Shown: positions 34,878-44,069, counted from the stretch's first letter. The stretch is DNA of 64,000 nt from Nitrospira defluvii (GCA_011525625.1 WYAX01000011.1:58753-122752), one strand, 5' to 3'. Numbers and translations: made by a program. Notes: a model not told the origin generated them from the letters alone.

Positions 34878-37331
34878 ATGCACGTGCTGCTGATTGAGGA
34901 CAATGAGGACGATGCGGAACTGATCCGGACCGCGCTCTGCGAACAGGAACCCCACGACATTTCGCTCGATTGGGCAGACCGGCTTGATACGGGCATCTCG
35001 AAGCTGATGACCGGCCCCGTGGATGCCGTGCTTGTCGATCTGTCGCTGCCGGATAGCCACGGACTCGAATCCTTGGACCGCGTGCGACCGCAGGCCGGCG
35101 AGGCAGCGGTGATCGTGCTGACCGGTCTCGACAATGAGCTGGTCGCCGAGAAATCCCTTCTGCGCGGCGCGCAGGATTATCTGGTCAAAGGCAGATTGAC
35201 CGGTGATGCACTGAAACGCGCCATCCGTTATGCCATGGGACGACACCGGGTGGAGCAAGCCCTGCGGAAGAGCGAAGAACGATTTCATCTCACCTGTCTG
35301 GCCACGCAGGACGGCATTTGGGATTGGGACATGGCATCCGGCACGACGTGGTTCAACGAGGCATACCAGTCTGTGTACGGGCCGGCGACGGCACATCCAC
35401 AGCGTCACCAGATCCCCTGGGCCGATCAGGTGCATCCTGAAGACCGTGAGGCAGTGATCGCCAACCTTACGCATGTCCTCGATTCGGAGCAGCATTTCTG
35501 GACGGCTGAATATCGCTTTCGCAGAAACGACGGCACCTACGCGTACGTCATCGACCACGGCTATGTCTTGCGCGATCGTGACCACAGGCCCCACCGGATG
35601 ATCGGAGCCAAAACCGACATCACCGAGCGCCGACAAGCGGAAACGATGCACGCCGTCCAACTCGCCGTGGGTCTGGCCCTTGAAGAATCCGTGACGCTTA
35701 GTGAAGCGGTCCCGCGAATTCTCCGTGCCCTGTGCGAGCTGCAAGGCTGGACCGTGGGCGCCTTATGGCTGGTGGATTCACGCGACCAGACGCTTCGCTG
35801 TAATGCCTTGTGGCATCGGGCCAGCGCCTCCATCGAGGCGTTCACACAGAGATACCAATCCCTCTCGCTGACACAACGGCTGGGCCTGGCCGGGCGCGCC
35901 TGGCAAACCGGCACGGCGGTCTTCTCTCCTGACATTCTCACAGACGCGGACTTCCCCGCTCGAGAGGCCGCACGGCGCGCTGACCTGCATGGAGCGATCG
36001 CGTTTCCGATCTCGGCCGGAAAAAACATTCTCGGTATCATCGAGTGTTTTGTCTCTGAAGTCCTCCGCCCTACACCGTCTCGGTTGGAACGCGTCTCCGA
36101 ATTAGGGGCCATGATCAGCCAATTTCTCAACCGGAAAGACCTCGAACGGCAGCTGCGACAGGCGCAGAAAATGGAGGCGTTAGGCCGCATGGCCGGCGGG
36201 GTCGCACACGACTTCAACAACCTGCTGACCATCATCAACAGTTGGGCCGAGTTACTCATGGATGAACCGGGGCTCACCTCTCGCGCGCAACGCGGCATGG
36301 CCCAAATCAGAGATGCCGGCAACAAGGCGACGGGATTGACCAGGCAACTGTTGGCGTTTACGCGCCATCAAATCGTCGAACGTCAGCCACTGAACCTGAA
36401 TGAGCGTGTGAGCGATATCGTCGAACTCATGAAGCGCGTCATCGGCGAAGACATCCAACTGGTGCTGAAATTGGACCCGACGCTGGGCCATATCAAGGCG
36501 GATGCGGGGCAGATCGAGCAGGTGGTGATGAACCTCGTCGTCAATGCCCGAGACGCTATGCCGCACGGAGGACGTCTCGAATTAGAAACCGGGGAATTGA
36601 TGGTTACCCACTCCGATCCCTTCTGGCCCGATCCCTTGATCCCCGGTCCCTATGTGACCCTGGCCGTTCGTGACACCGGCTGCGGGATGAGTGTCGAAAC
36701 TCTTGGGCATCTCTTCGAACCGTTTTTCACGACGAAAGAGTTGGGCAAAGGCACCGGACTGGGCCTGTCAACCGTCTACGGCATCGTCAGACAGAGTGGA
36801 GGCACTGTGGGCATTACAAGTGAACTCGGGAAAGGCACGACCTTTACCATCTACCTTCCTCGCATCGCCGAGGACTCCGACGCAGTCCGGCCGGCTGCTA
36901 CGACCAAACCGACGGGCGAACGATCCGAAACCATTTTGCTGGTGGAAGACAACGACATGGTGCGAGGCCTGGCCCACACCATCCTCGTTGCCCAACATTA
37001 CCACGTAGTGGCGGCGCGATCCGGCGAGGAGGCGTTACGGTTGGTTCGGGACCAGCGTCGGCAGATTGCGCTCTTGGTGACCGATATGGTGATGCCCGGT
37101 ATGGGAGGCGCGCAATTGGCCAGCGAACTCCAAGCCCTGCAGCCCGGTCTCAAGGTCATTCTGACGTCAGGCTATTCGGAACGGGATGGTATGCTCCTGC
37201 AGCACTTCGATGCCCGGATGGCGTTCCTGCCAAAACCCTACACTCCGGAATCTCTGATTAAGGCCGTCGCCGCCGCGCTTGAATCGCCCGCGCCGCAGGA
37301 AGTCTGCAGAGACATCCCCCAGACACCTTGA
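34878..37331 (+). CDS. Hybrid sensor histidine kinase (REC-PAS-GAF-HK-REC)
   Basis: Soluble hybrid kinase of 817 residues. Residues 1-120 are a REC domain (LLIEDNEDDAELI, LVDLSLPDSHG, YLVKGRL). A PAS/PAC domain spans about 135-260 and a GAF domain about 265-420. The HisKA motif GGVAHDFNNLL is near residue 440, the HATPase has NLVVNARDAMP and GTGLGLSTV, and a second REC sits at the C-terminus (LLVEDNDMVRG, LLVTDMVMPGMGG, FLPKPYTPE). The start is three bases after the response regulator. The N-terminal REC suggests that it receives phosphate from the upstream kinase, and the C-terminal REC suggests phosphate passes on. The final target is not encoded here. Confidence 0.92.
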   Translation: MHVLLIEDNEDDAELIRTALCEQEPHDISLDWADRLDTGISKLMTGPVDAVLVDLSLPDSHGLESLDRVRPQAGEAAVIVLTGLDNELVAEKSLLRGAQDYLVKGRLTGDALKRAIRYAMGRHRVEQALRKSEERFHLTCLATQDGIWDWDMASGTTWFNEAYQSVYGPATAHPQRHQIPWADQVHPEDREAVIANLTHVLDSEQHFWTAEYRFRRNDGTYAYVIDHGYVLRDRDHRPHRMIGAKTDITERRQAETMHAVQLAVGLALEESVTLSEAVPRILRALCELQGWTVGALWLVDSRDQTLRCNALWHRASASIEAFTQRYQSLSLTQRLGLAGRAWQTGTAVFSPDILTDADFPAREAARRADLHGAIAFPISAGKNILGIIECFVSEVLRPTPSRLERVSELGAMISQFLNRKDLERQLRQAQKMEALGRMAGGVAHDFNNLLTIINSWAELLMDEPGLTSRAQRGMAQIRDAGNKATGLTRQLLAFTRHQIVERQPLNLNERVSDIVELMKRVIGEDIQLVLKLDPTLGHIKADAGQIEQVVMNLVVNARDAMPHGGRLELETGELMVTHSDPFWPDPLIPGPYVTLAVRDTGCGMSVETLGHLFEPFFTTKELGKGTGLGLSTVYGIVRQSGGTVGITSELGKGTTFTIYLPRIAEDSDAVRPAATTKPTGERSETILLVEDNDMVRGLAHTILVAQHYHVVAARSGEEALRLVRDQRRQIALLVTDMVMPGMGGAQLASELQALQPGLKVILTSGYSERDGMLLQHFDARMAFLPKPYTPESLIKAVAAALESPAPQEVCRDIPQTP

Positions 37332-37639
37332 ACCAGAAAGACGAGCCACAAGCGATCTTTCGTTTTCTCCCACGGCCCGAAATGGCATCCGACATAGACC
37401 GCACTGCCTTTGCCGGCTATCCAAGCCTGAGGCCAAGGACGAGCGACAAACTGTGACAGGCTATCCTGCGCCAAGCCGATACCACAATCGCAGCGGCTGG
37501 CGGAATCGAACAGCGCATGTCAATCACCCAGAGTATCCTGCAAGAATCTCGTTTCACAGATATTGCCTCTTCGCCATGCTCATGAGCTTAAAGGCTAGAG
37601 AAGAATCCGTATAGTAATTTGAAGCACAGGCCCTCTCGC
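37332..37639. other. Intergenic region between convergent genes
   Basis: About 308 bases between the hybrid kinase and the convergent lipoprotein gene. I see no credible ORF or RNA gene. A hairpin at its right end, listed separately, overlaps the stop codon of the lipoprotein gene. Confidence 0.6.
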
Positions 37640-37648
37640 CTAGGGCCT
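37628..37648 (-). terminator. Possible hairpin at the end of the four-gene cassette
   Basis: AGGCCCT and AGGGCCT form a perfect seven-base-pair stem with a seven-base loop and overlap the stop codon of the 37640-39139 gene. There is no good T-run, so termination activity is uncertain. Confidence 0.35.
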
Positions 37649-39139
37649 CGTTTCAGCACCTTGCGTCTGCTGATTCACGAGAAGGCCTTTAGCAATTTCA
37701 TCGACAATTTTTCCGTGCGACTCAACCAAAGTAGTAAGACCCCTCAAACATTGCTCCTGCTTGCTCTTCTCCGAATCGCTGGGCTTTTCGCATTCTTGTG
37801 CCCTCTCTGATAATTGAAGGAGAAAGCTTTGGCGCAACGCAACGATTAGACTCGGTCCCCTTGTGACAGGCTCAGAAACAGGCTTCCCGAATGCTGTGTC
37901 TGTGGCCATGGTGATCAGTTTCGCTGCGGCTTGGGTACCTTCACCGACACCCGGAGCCATTGCTTTCGCTACAATGTCGGCCGCTTTTTCGATAGTTTCG
38001 ATCGAGAAATCAGTGTAGGCGTTGAGAAGCTTCTCTGGATTGTTGTCGAAACTCTTCAAGCTCCAGTTCCCGACATCATCTTTAATGAAAGCCATGGCGA
38101 CCTTGCCGCGGCCGCTGGCATAGACCGTATTAGTCTTCGACCAGAAGTGATCGGCGAATAGGCGGTCGATGATCTTCACACGGTTCGCGACTGGTTCGAT
38201 TCCAGCAAGGATACTGCCGAACCTTCCATCGTTCGCATTAAACCAGTCGTAGAGGTGCACAAAGTCCGTCGGCTCAGTTTCTCTGAGAGCTACGCTGGGG
38301 GGGAGTTCTCGGCGGTCGAGGCCGTTGGGTTCAAGTTGCTTCAGTAGCGCATCCACTCGGGCATTGAGTTGATTCCCATATTCGGATGTAGTGACGGTGA
38401 CAGTAACCTGCGCAATCCGAACCAATCGATTGAGTGAGGCGCCACCACCGGAAGCCACTGACCACCGAAATGCATTGAACTTTAGGTCGCTCGCCAGAGT
38501 TGCAATGTCGGCCAGAAAACTCATGACCTCAGGTCTCGATAATCCTGAAGACGGGCTTTGATTATGAAAGTGACGTAGAGGTGAATATGTATTCTTGATA
38601 CGCTTGATTTTGGCGATCGTCAGGTCCATATCCTTGATTAATGAGACCAACATCAGACAATCGAAATGGTCGATATCGTCCAGAACGCCGAAGAGGCGCC
38701 AGAACTTAAGGAAGTACCACGGCGTTTCCGCCTGGACATCGTAACAAACCTTGTCGACTTCGGTTGTGCCGTGATAGGTGAGAGTTGTGCCGTGATAAGT
38801 GGGAGAGGTGCCCTTGGTCACAGCCTGTCCGTCATTATTCAGCCGTTCGAGTGGCCATGATTCTTGGGGAACATGTCGCTTACCAGGAAAGCCTTTATTG
38901 GCAAAGACAGCCCTTACAAAATTGTCGGTTTCAATGAGGCCACGATCCGCCTGATCGAGCAGCCCCCAGAGATTGCTCCATTGGACCGGAGGCTCTTCCG
39001 AGAGAGGGCCCTTATAGACTTCGACGTCAATGCGCATGGCGGCTGAACCTGAAAAAGGATGGGTCGTCTCACATCCGGCCAGGTTTATCATGAACCACAG
39101 GCCGGGGAAGAGAATGACAAGGGCAATGCGATGGTTCAT
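37640..39139 (-). CDS. Unrecognised lipoprotein (499 aa)
   Basis: I do not recognise this gene. The protein has a clear lipoprotein signal: a hydrophobic stretch (IALVILFPGLWFMI) followed by the lipobox NLAGC, with Cys at about residue 23. The mature part is mixed helical, without Cys pairs or a known motif. It contains two tandem copies of a seven-residue unit (TYHGTTx) near residues 113-126. The ATG has a strong AGGAGGGG ribosome site. It is the last gene of a four-gene set of lower GC than the surroundings. The residue after the lipidated Cys is Glu, so outer-membrane sorting is possible. Function unknown. Confidence 0.8.
   Translation of the reverse strand: MNHRIALVILFPGLWFMINLAGCETTHPFSGSAAMRIDVEVYKGPLSEEPPVQWSNLWGLLDQADRGLIETDNFVRAVFANKGFPGKRHVPQESWPLERLNNDGQAVTKGTSPTYHGTTLTYHGTTEVDKVCYDVQAETPWYFLKFWRLFGVLDDIDHFDCLMLVSLIKDMDLTIAKIKRIKNTYSPLRHFHNQSPSSGLSRPEVMSFLADIATLASDLKFNAFRWSVASGGGASLNRLVRIAQVTVTVTTSEYGNQLNARVDALLKQLEPNGLDRRELPPSVALRETEPTDFVHLYDWFNANDGRFGSILAGIEPVANRVKIIDRLFADHFWSKTNTVYASGRGKVAMAFIKDDVGNWSLKSFDNNPEKLLNAYTDFSIETIEKAADIVAKAMAPGVGEGTQAAAKLITMATDTAFGKPVSEPVTRGPSLIVALRQSFLLQLSERAQECEKPSDSEKSKQEQCLRGLTTLVESHGKIVDEIAKGLLVNQQTQGAETRP
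38763..38804 (-). repeat. Tandem 21-base repeat (2 copies)
   Basis: Two adjacent 21-base units differing at a few positions lie inside the 499-residue lipoprotein gene and encode the doubled TYHGTT unit. In-frame copy-number change would be tolerated. Confidence 0.7.
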
Positions 39140-39177
39140 GCGCCCCTCCTGGGCAGTAAGCTAATGAACACAGCTCC

Positions 39178-40185
39178 TTATGGCTTGGAGCCAAAGCGAT
39201 TTTTCAGCGTGTTAATCACTTGCTGAATGTCGTCTTTCTGGCGATCTTCCTTAGCCATAACGCTTTTCAGGGCATCAAGGGCATCGGAGACGCGGACGCG
39301 CTCGTCCATCACGTTTTTCCAATCGGCTTCGGCAGGCTGCTGTCCATAAAGCGCCATGCCAGATAATTGTTGCAGCATGCCTATCAGCGGCTTACTGTCC
39401 GATGTCATGGCCATGAGAAGACGCTGGTCAGGGTCGAGCCGCCGAACTCCTTCAGGACCATAGAGAAAATAGCCCCGCTGAATCGGTCGACCATCTGGGC
39501 ACAATGGGTCAGATGAATTTTCTTTAGAGTCCCCTGCGCCGTTTCCGGTAGCACCCAACCCTGAATCGTTTTCGTCCCCAAGCAACTTAATCTGCGTTGC
39601 AATCTGCCTACTAAGCTCGCTCTTAACCTCCGGGACATCACCATATTTTGGCGTGACCTTCTCCGACAAGGTTACCAAGCGTTGTACTTCTCTGACGATA
39701 TCGTCCCTGCGGACCTCCTCACGAGAGACGGTGGCGGGAACCACCCGGAAGGCATTTGTAGTTTGGTCGAACTTTACCTGGGAGCCAAACGGGTCGATTT
39801 GTTCTGCTCGCAGAACGCCCGATTCGAAGCGAATATTCGCGAAGAGCGCACTTGCTTTACCCGTCATGCGAAATCGATATAAAGAATCACTGACGATCTT
39901 CAGCTTGCCCTTCTGCCTGACCTTGAAGGGCTCAAATGTCGTAGCGTAATCCCCGTTGATGCCTGATTGGGACATTCCCTCCTCGACCTTGCACGCATCC
40001 ACTATCCGAAAGTAATAGGTCGTTCTGAAGCGAACCTGTTCATCCTGATAAGCGGGATGTTCCCCCTGATCCACCCTCAAGGCTGGAGTTACGTCCCCCC
40101 ACGTCGAACATCCGCCGCAGACGACCAGAAGAATGAGGTAGACTGTCGAGCGGGTCCTGAGAAGCAATCGATGTCGGGGCATCAT
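39178..40185 (-). CDS. Unrecognised lipoprotein (about 335 aa)
   Basis: I do not recognise this gene. After a basic N-terminus (PRHRLLLRTR) there is a hydrophobic core VYLILLVV and a lipobox CGGC, so the mature protein should start at Cys and be membrane-anchored. A region around FRTTYYFRIVDAC may be a beta-rich domain. A low-complexity Gly/Asn/Ser linker (ATGNGAGDSKENSS) lies near the middle, and the C-terminal 60 residues are helical and charged. The ATG at 40185 has GAGG upstream; a TTG at 40206 and an ATG at 40194 are alternatives. It lies 38 bases upstream of the 499-residue lipoprotein gene. Confidence 0.75.
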   Translation of the reverse strand: MMPRHRLLLRTRSTVYLILLVVCGGCSTWGDVTPALRVDQGEHPAYQDEQVRFRTTYYFRIVDACKVEEGMSQSGINGDYATTFEPFKVRQKGKLKIVSDSLYRFRMTGKASALFANIRFESGVLRAEQIDPFGSQVKFDQTTNAFRVVPATVSREEVRRDDIVREVQRLVTLSEKVTPKYGDVPEVKSELSRQIATQIKLLGDENDSGLGATGNGAGDSKENSSDPLCPDGRPIQRGYFLYGPEGVRRLDPDQRLLMAMTSDSKPLIGMLQQLSGMALYGQQPAEADWKNVMDERVRVSDALDALKSVMAKEDRQKDDIQQVINTLKNRFGSKP

Positions 40186-40227
40186 GGGCCTCATAGGCGG
40201 TTGCAAATCAATGACGCTGCGCTGTAT

Positions 40228-40725
40228 TCAGTTTGCCGACTGCTTAGCGCTCAGTGCGGGCCGAGTTGTAGCCGCCGGCTCGCCGGAATCCTTCGTGGAG
40301 CGCCCGAAAAGGTAGCCTGCCAATGCTCCCAGAATGCCTGTGGACGCGGTGAGCTGTTGTTCTGCTTTTGCCAAGATCACGACCAGTAGGGTTGCAAACA
40401 CGACCAGCACGAGCCCGCTGCCATTGACTATCGTCTCCGGAGGCGACTCTCTACCTTTCAAATAGACCAGCACGAGGAAGAGCGACAGCAATCCCATTCC
40501 CATGACGCTAAGCGCTAAGATCCGGCGATTAGCTTCTTCCTCCATCCTGTAACGCGAATAATCTGCGATGGTCTCTTGAGACCTCGGTTCTGCTTGCCCG
40601 ACTTTTGCTGCATCACTTGCCACCTGTCTCTCCAACTCCGACAAAGTGGTTGGAGCATTCTCCCCGAATGACACGGCAGCCAGAAGCAGGCTGGCCGTGG
40701 CTACTCCGATCAAAGTACACTTCAT
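40228..40725 (-). CDS. Unrecognised small membrane protein (165 aa)
   Basis: I do not recognise this gene. It encodes an N-terminal signal-like segment (LIGVATASLLLAAVSFGE), a charged periplasmic-type stretch with Arg/Glu-rich helix, and two close hydrophobic helices (LSVMGMGLLSLFLVLVYL and LVLVVFATLLVVILA). A Gly-containing segment (GILGALAGYLFGRS) may be a third. The start codon overlaps the stop of the upstream 40722-41138 gene by four bases (ATGA), and the protein is followed after about 40 bases by a lipoprotein gene. It probably forms a membrane component of whatever complex this cassette encodes. Confidence 0.75.
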   Translation of the reverse strand: MKCTLIGVATASLLLAAVSFGENAPTTLSELERQVASDAAKVGQAEPRSQETIADYSRYRMEEEANRRILALSVMGMGLLSLFLVLVYLKGRESPPETIVNGSGLVLVVFATLLVVILAKAEQQLTASTGILGALAGYLFGRSTKDSGEPAATTRPALSAKQSAN

Positions 40726-41138
40726 GGCCTGGAGTTCTCCTGTCCAATTTGTACAAGCAGCTCGGTGAAGTATGTGACTTGGTTCAGATCACCTTGAACG
40801 GCGGCCTCCCTCAGGTCCCTTTGAATCCCATCTTTCAGCTTCTTTTTCTCATCAGGAGGCAGCTGTTTGGCTAGATTCGCGGTTTTTGAGATTCTGTTGA
40901 AGTCCTCTCTTGAAAGTTGCGTCTTCCCTCGGGAGCCTTGCTCAAACTGGCTTTGCTGGCCTGTCGAAGGGGGAGTAAAGGGAAAAAGTTCCGCCCCAAA
41001 TAAAAGAGTCACCCAACTAAACACAAAGAAAAGAAACAGGCAGCTGGCTGCCATCCAGTTACATCCGTGATAGTTGCGTAATGTCAGACCTTTGGGCGTG
41101 TGATACCACTTTCTGTCGATGACGCTTGCATGAGCCAT
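40722..41138 (-). CDS. Unrecognised single-span membrane protein (about 138 aa)
   Basis: I do not recognise this gene. A short N-terminal cytoplasmic part (YHTPKGLTLRNYHGC) precedes one strong hydrophobic span (MAASCLFLFFVFSWVTLLFG). A Gln-rich linker and a charged helical C-terminal region follow (LPPDEKKKLKDGIQRDL). The ATG at 41138 with GGAGA about ten bases upstream is favoured; an in-frame start at 41183 would add 15 residues. It is the first gene of the four-gene cassette and is coupled by ATGA overlap to the next. A bitopic protein with a periplasmic helical domain is the simplest reading. Confidence 0.7.
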   Translation of the reverse strand: MAHASVIDRKWYHTPKGLTLRNYHGCNWMAASCLFLFFVFSWVTLLFGAELFPFTPPSTGQQSQFEQGSRGKTQLSREDFNRISKTANLAKQLPPDEKKKLKDGIQRDLREAAVQGDLNQVTYFTELLVQIGQENSRP

Positions 41139-41183
41139 AGAATGCCATCTCCACCTGACAGTATAACTTCTGATTCCAGACAA

Positions 41184-41530
41184 CTAGGCCCTTTGACGAA
41201 GGTCCCCGGTCGCCACAATTGGCACTAATTCAAGCAATTCCCAGACCGACTCAGTGTCTGCACCACCTACAGATCACCTAAGGGCAGCAAACCTTTCAAA
41301 CATAACGTGAATTACGTAGTAGAGCGATGTGTATCTCCAATCATCTCCGTAACGAGCTCTTCCGAACGGAAATACCTGCATTATCGGTTCTAATACAGGC
41401 GATGTATCAGGAAAGATACAGCCTGGTTGGGCTGATTGGGATGGGTGATCCGTCTGAGAGGGAACAGGCGAGAAGATAGGAGCTATACAGTACCCGTTCG
41501 GATGATGCTGGAAACCATTGGCCTCGGTGC
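41184..41530. other. Non-coding region with small hairpin
   Basis: About 350 bases of relatively low GC between the cassette and the M23 peptidase gene. The only reading frame of length here is out of frame with the peptidase gene and not credible. A perfect six-base-pair stem (TGTATC / GATACA, loop of six) sits at 41403-41420. A TATACT sequence on the minus strand close to the first cassette gene could be a -10 box, but no matching -35 is clear. Confidence 0.55.
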
Positions 41531-42514
41531 CTAGCGCGTATCGCCACCGACGGCAACAGGAGTGACGTCGGGCTGTGCGACACCGGTGGGAGTCGCCACC
41601 ACCGGCAGATCGACGGCGGGATTCTTCGGAAACGGCAGCTCGAGCAGCGTGTAAGGGTTCACACGAGCGCCGTTGACCTTCATGCCCCAATGCAAATGCG
41701 GGCCGGTCGCCCGACCGGTGGCCCCGACTTTTCCGATGACCTGACCGGCCCTGATCAAATCGCCTTCTTTGACCAGCACGTCGGACAGGTGAAAATACAT
41801 CGAGTACAGTCCCAGGCCATGGTCCACAAAGATGCCGCGACCCGAGAAAATGTGATCCACGACGAGGCGCACCACTCCGTCGTTGCTGGCCATGACGTCG
41901 GTTCCCATCGGAGCGCCGATATCTTCCCCGTTGTGCGGATTTCTGGGCTGCCCGTTCATGATGCGGACGCTGCCGAATATTCCCGTGCGCTTGCCGTGCA
42001 CCGGTTCAATGAACCCCGTCTGCCACAATCGCATGCCGGATTCTTCGGCCAGCGCCTTGCGCACCTGCTCCTGCTCGGCTTTCCAACGGGCCGCAGCCTT
42101 CTCATCGAGGTCTACTTTGTCCTTCGGCAACTTGAGATGCTCCACCGCAAACTTCTCCTTCACCACTAACACTTGAAAGGAGAGATGCCGTGTCTGTTCG
42201 CCCGATTGCGCATCAATCGTCAATTCATGCGCCCCAGGCTCGTCCTGAAGGTCGATGCCGAGCAACCCGATGTAACCGGTTCCGCCGACGGCGGGATTGG
42301 GAAACAACGGCATGGTGCGGCCCAGGAACCGTCCCTTCACGCTCGCGGCATCCTTCAGGTCGGGAACCGTAATCACCACGACCTGTCCCTGCTTGCCGCT
42401 GAACTGCCCGTCTCCTCCTCGCGGCACCGGCCCCGTGTTGGGAAACAGCTCGACCGGGAAGACGCTGGCCAGCAGCACGACTGCGATGATGAGGAAGCGA
42501 TCGAGAAATGACAT
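41531..42514 (-). CDS. M23 family metallopeptidase (LytM domain)
   Basis: Envelope protein of 327 residues with an N-terminal signal/anchor (FLIIAVVLLASVFPVELF), an immunoglobulin-like middle region, and a C-terminal LytM/M23 domain. The zinc ligands look intact: H-x3-D as PHNGEDIG, and HLHWG as the HxH motif, with YFHLSD between. It should cleave peptidoglycan crosslinks in the periplasm. The ATG at 42514 is preferred to a TTG at 42532. It begins 32 bases after the pafA stop, so it may be transcribed with the proteasome operon, an unexpected partner for cytoplasmic proteolysis genes. Confidence 0.88.
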   Translation of the reverse strand: MSFLDRFLIIAVVLLASVFPVELFPNTGPVPRGGDGQFSGKQGQVVVITVPDLKDAASVKGRFLGRTMPLFPNPAVGGTGYIGLLGIDLQDEPGAHELTIDAQSGEQTRHLSFQVLVVKEKFAVEHLKLPKDKVDLDEKAAARWKAEQEQVRKALAEESGMRLWQTGFIEPVHGKRTGIFGSVRIMNGQPRNPHNGEDIGAPMGTDVMASNDGVVRLVVDHIFSGRGIFVDHGLGLYSMYFHLSDVLVKEGDLIRAGQVIGKVGATGRATGPHLHWGMKVNGARVNPYTLLELPFPKNPAVDLPVVATPTGVAQPDVTPVAVGGDTR

Positions 42515-42546
42515 GGCTGTGGCTCGACTCAATGCGTCACGCCGTC

Positions 42547-43923
42547 TTAGCGATACATCCGCGCCCCGGACACCTGCGACAACAATTCCTCAACCCGTCG
42601 GTTGACGGCACTGAAGGGGTCCATACAGAGGATGGTTTCCTCCCAGTAGCCGTTCAGCTTCAAATAGGTCCAGTCTACCGTATACGAACGGTTTTTAGCC
42701 CGGGCGAACCGGATAAAATCGCCCCGGACTTTGGCCCTCGTGGTCTGCGGCGGCACCGACATGGCTCGCTGCACGGCTTCTTCCTCGACCACACGAGCGG
42801 CCATCCCGCGGTTCTCCATTAGATAATACAGCCCGCGGGTACGTTTGACGTCATGAAACTGCAAATCCAGCAGAAAGACCCGAGGGTCGTCCCAGCCGCA
42901 ATCCTTCTTGTCAGTATAGGATTGAATCAGATGCTTTTTCATCACCCAATCCACTTCGCGGACCAGTTGCATCGGGTCCTCTTCCAGTCGATCCAGGATC
43001 GACACCCACTTCGCCAGCACATCGTCCAACACCGGATCGTGGGCCTGCGCGTCGAGGAACTCCGTCGCGCGCTTCACGTAGACACGCTGGATTTCAATCG
43101 CGGTCATCTGTCGGCCGTCATCCAGCTTGACCTTCTTGTTCAGGGTGGGGTCTCGGGAAATCTCGCGGATGGCCTTCACGGGATCCTCAAGCTCCATACC
43201 GGTTACGGAGAACCCCGCTTCGATCATCGACAGCACCAAGGTCGCGGTTCCCACTTTCAGGTAGGTGGCATATTCCGACATATTGGAATCGCCCACGATG
43301 ATGTGGAGCCGTCGATATTTTTCCGCGTCGGCATGCGGTTCATCCCTGGTATTGATGATGCTCCGTGAAGAGGTCGTCGAGGACGAGGTTTTTTCGTGGA
43401 TGTGCTGCGCCCGCTGCGAGATGAAATACTGCGGCTTGCCCGATACTTTCAGCACCTTGCCCGCGCCGGCATAGATCTGGCGGGTGACGAAAAACGGGAT
43501 GAGTTGCTCGGTCACCTTCCAAAAATCCACATCCCGCCGCATGAGATAGTTTTCATGGCAGCCATAGGTATTTCCGAGCGAATCGGTGTTGTTTTTAAAG
43601 ATATAGATCTCGCCTGAGAGGCCCTCTTCACGAAGCCGCTCTTCGGCCGCCGGCAAACAAGCTTCCAGCAGGCGCTCGCCGGCCTTGTCGTGAATCACCA
43701 GATCGAGAATGTTATCGCATTCCGGTGTGGAGTACTCGGGATGGCAGCCGGTATCTTGATAAAAGCGCGCACCGTTGACCAGGAAGGCGTTGGAGGGCCA
43801 GCTATTGGGAATCAGCCCCTCGAAGATATACCCCAGCACTTTCTCCATCGGAAGATAGATCTTCCCGTTGGGAGAGAAAATCAGGCCATACTCGTTCTCC
43901 AGGCCGAAAATACGTTGTTGCAT
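42547..43923 (-). CDS. pafA: Pup--protein ligase PafA
   Basis: PafA attaches Pup (or a Pup-like modifier) through its C-terminal glutamate to substrate lysines, marking them for the proteasome. The 458-residue protein starts MQQRIFGLENEYG, with the ATP/Mg glutamates of the glutamine-synthetase-like fold. It contains NGARFYQDTGCHPEYSTPECD, FKNNTDSLGNTYGCHENYL, SQRAQHI, INTRDEPHADAEKYRRLH and DPFSAVNRRVEEL. Absence of the Dop-specific insertion near the N-terminus separates it from the 45595 gene. It lies 146 bases downstream of prcA in the same direction, a proteasome operon order also known from Actinobacteria. Confidence 0.95.
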   Translation of the reverse strand: MQQRIFGLENEYGLIFSPNGKIYLPMEKVLGYIFEGLIPNSWPSNAFLVNGARFYQDTGCHPEYSTPECDNILDLVIHDKAGERLLEACLPAAEERLREEGLSGEIYIFKNNTDSLGNTYGCHENYLMRRDVDFWKVTEQLIPFFVTRQIYAGAGKVLKVSGKPQYFISQRAQHIHEKTSSSTTSSRSIINTRDEPHADAEKYRRLHIIVGDSNMSEYATYLKVGTATLVLSMIEAGFSVTGMELEDPVKAIREISRDPTLNKKVKLDDGRQMTAIEIQRVYVKRATEFLDAQAHDPVLDDVLAKWVSILDRLEEDPMQLVREVDWVMKKHLIQSYTDKKDCGWDDPRVFLLDLQFHDVKRTRGLYYLMENRGMAARVVEEEAVQRAMSVPPQTTRAKVRGDFIRFARAKNRSYTVDWTYLKLNGYWEETILCMDPFSAVNRRVEELLSQVSGARMYR

Positions 43924-44069
43924 GGAACAGCCTCTCGTCCGCAGCTGCTCTCAGAATACACCGTGACGCGCAACGCTTCAACCGAAGCCCGGAATTCCCT
44001 TCGGCATGGCGCAACACTCTGACGTGGAGACCCGAAACCGCAGGAAGACGGCCGTCATGGGAAGGGGGC

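Noticed and set aside
43924..44069. Possible Pup gene in the prcA-pafA gap
   Set aside because: All three minus-strand frames are interrupted or lack a C-terminus ending in Gly-Gln or Gly-Glu.
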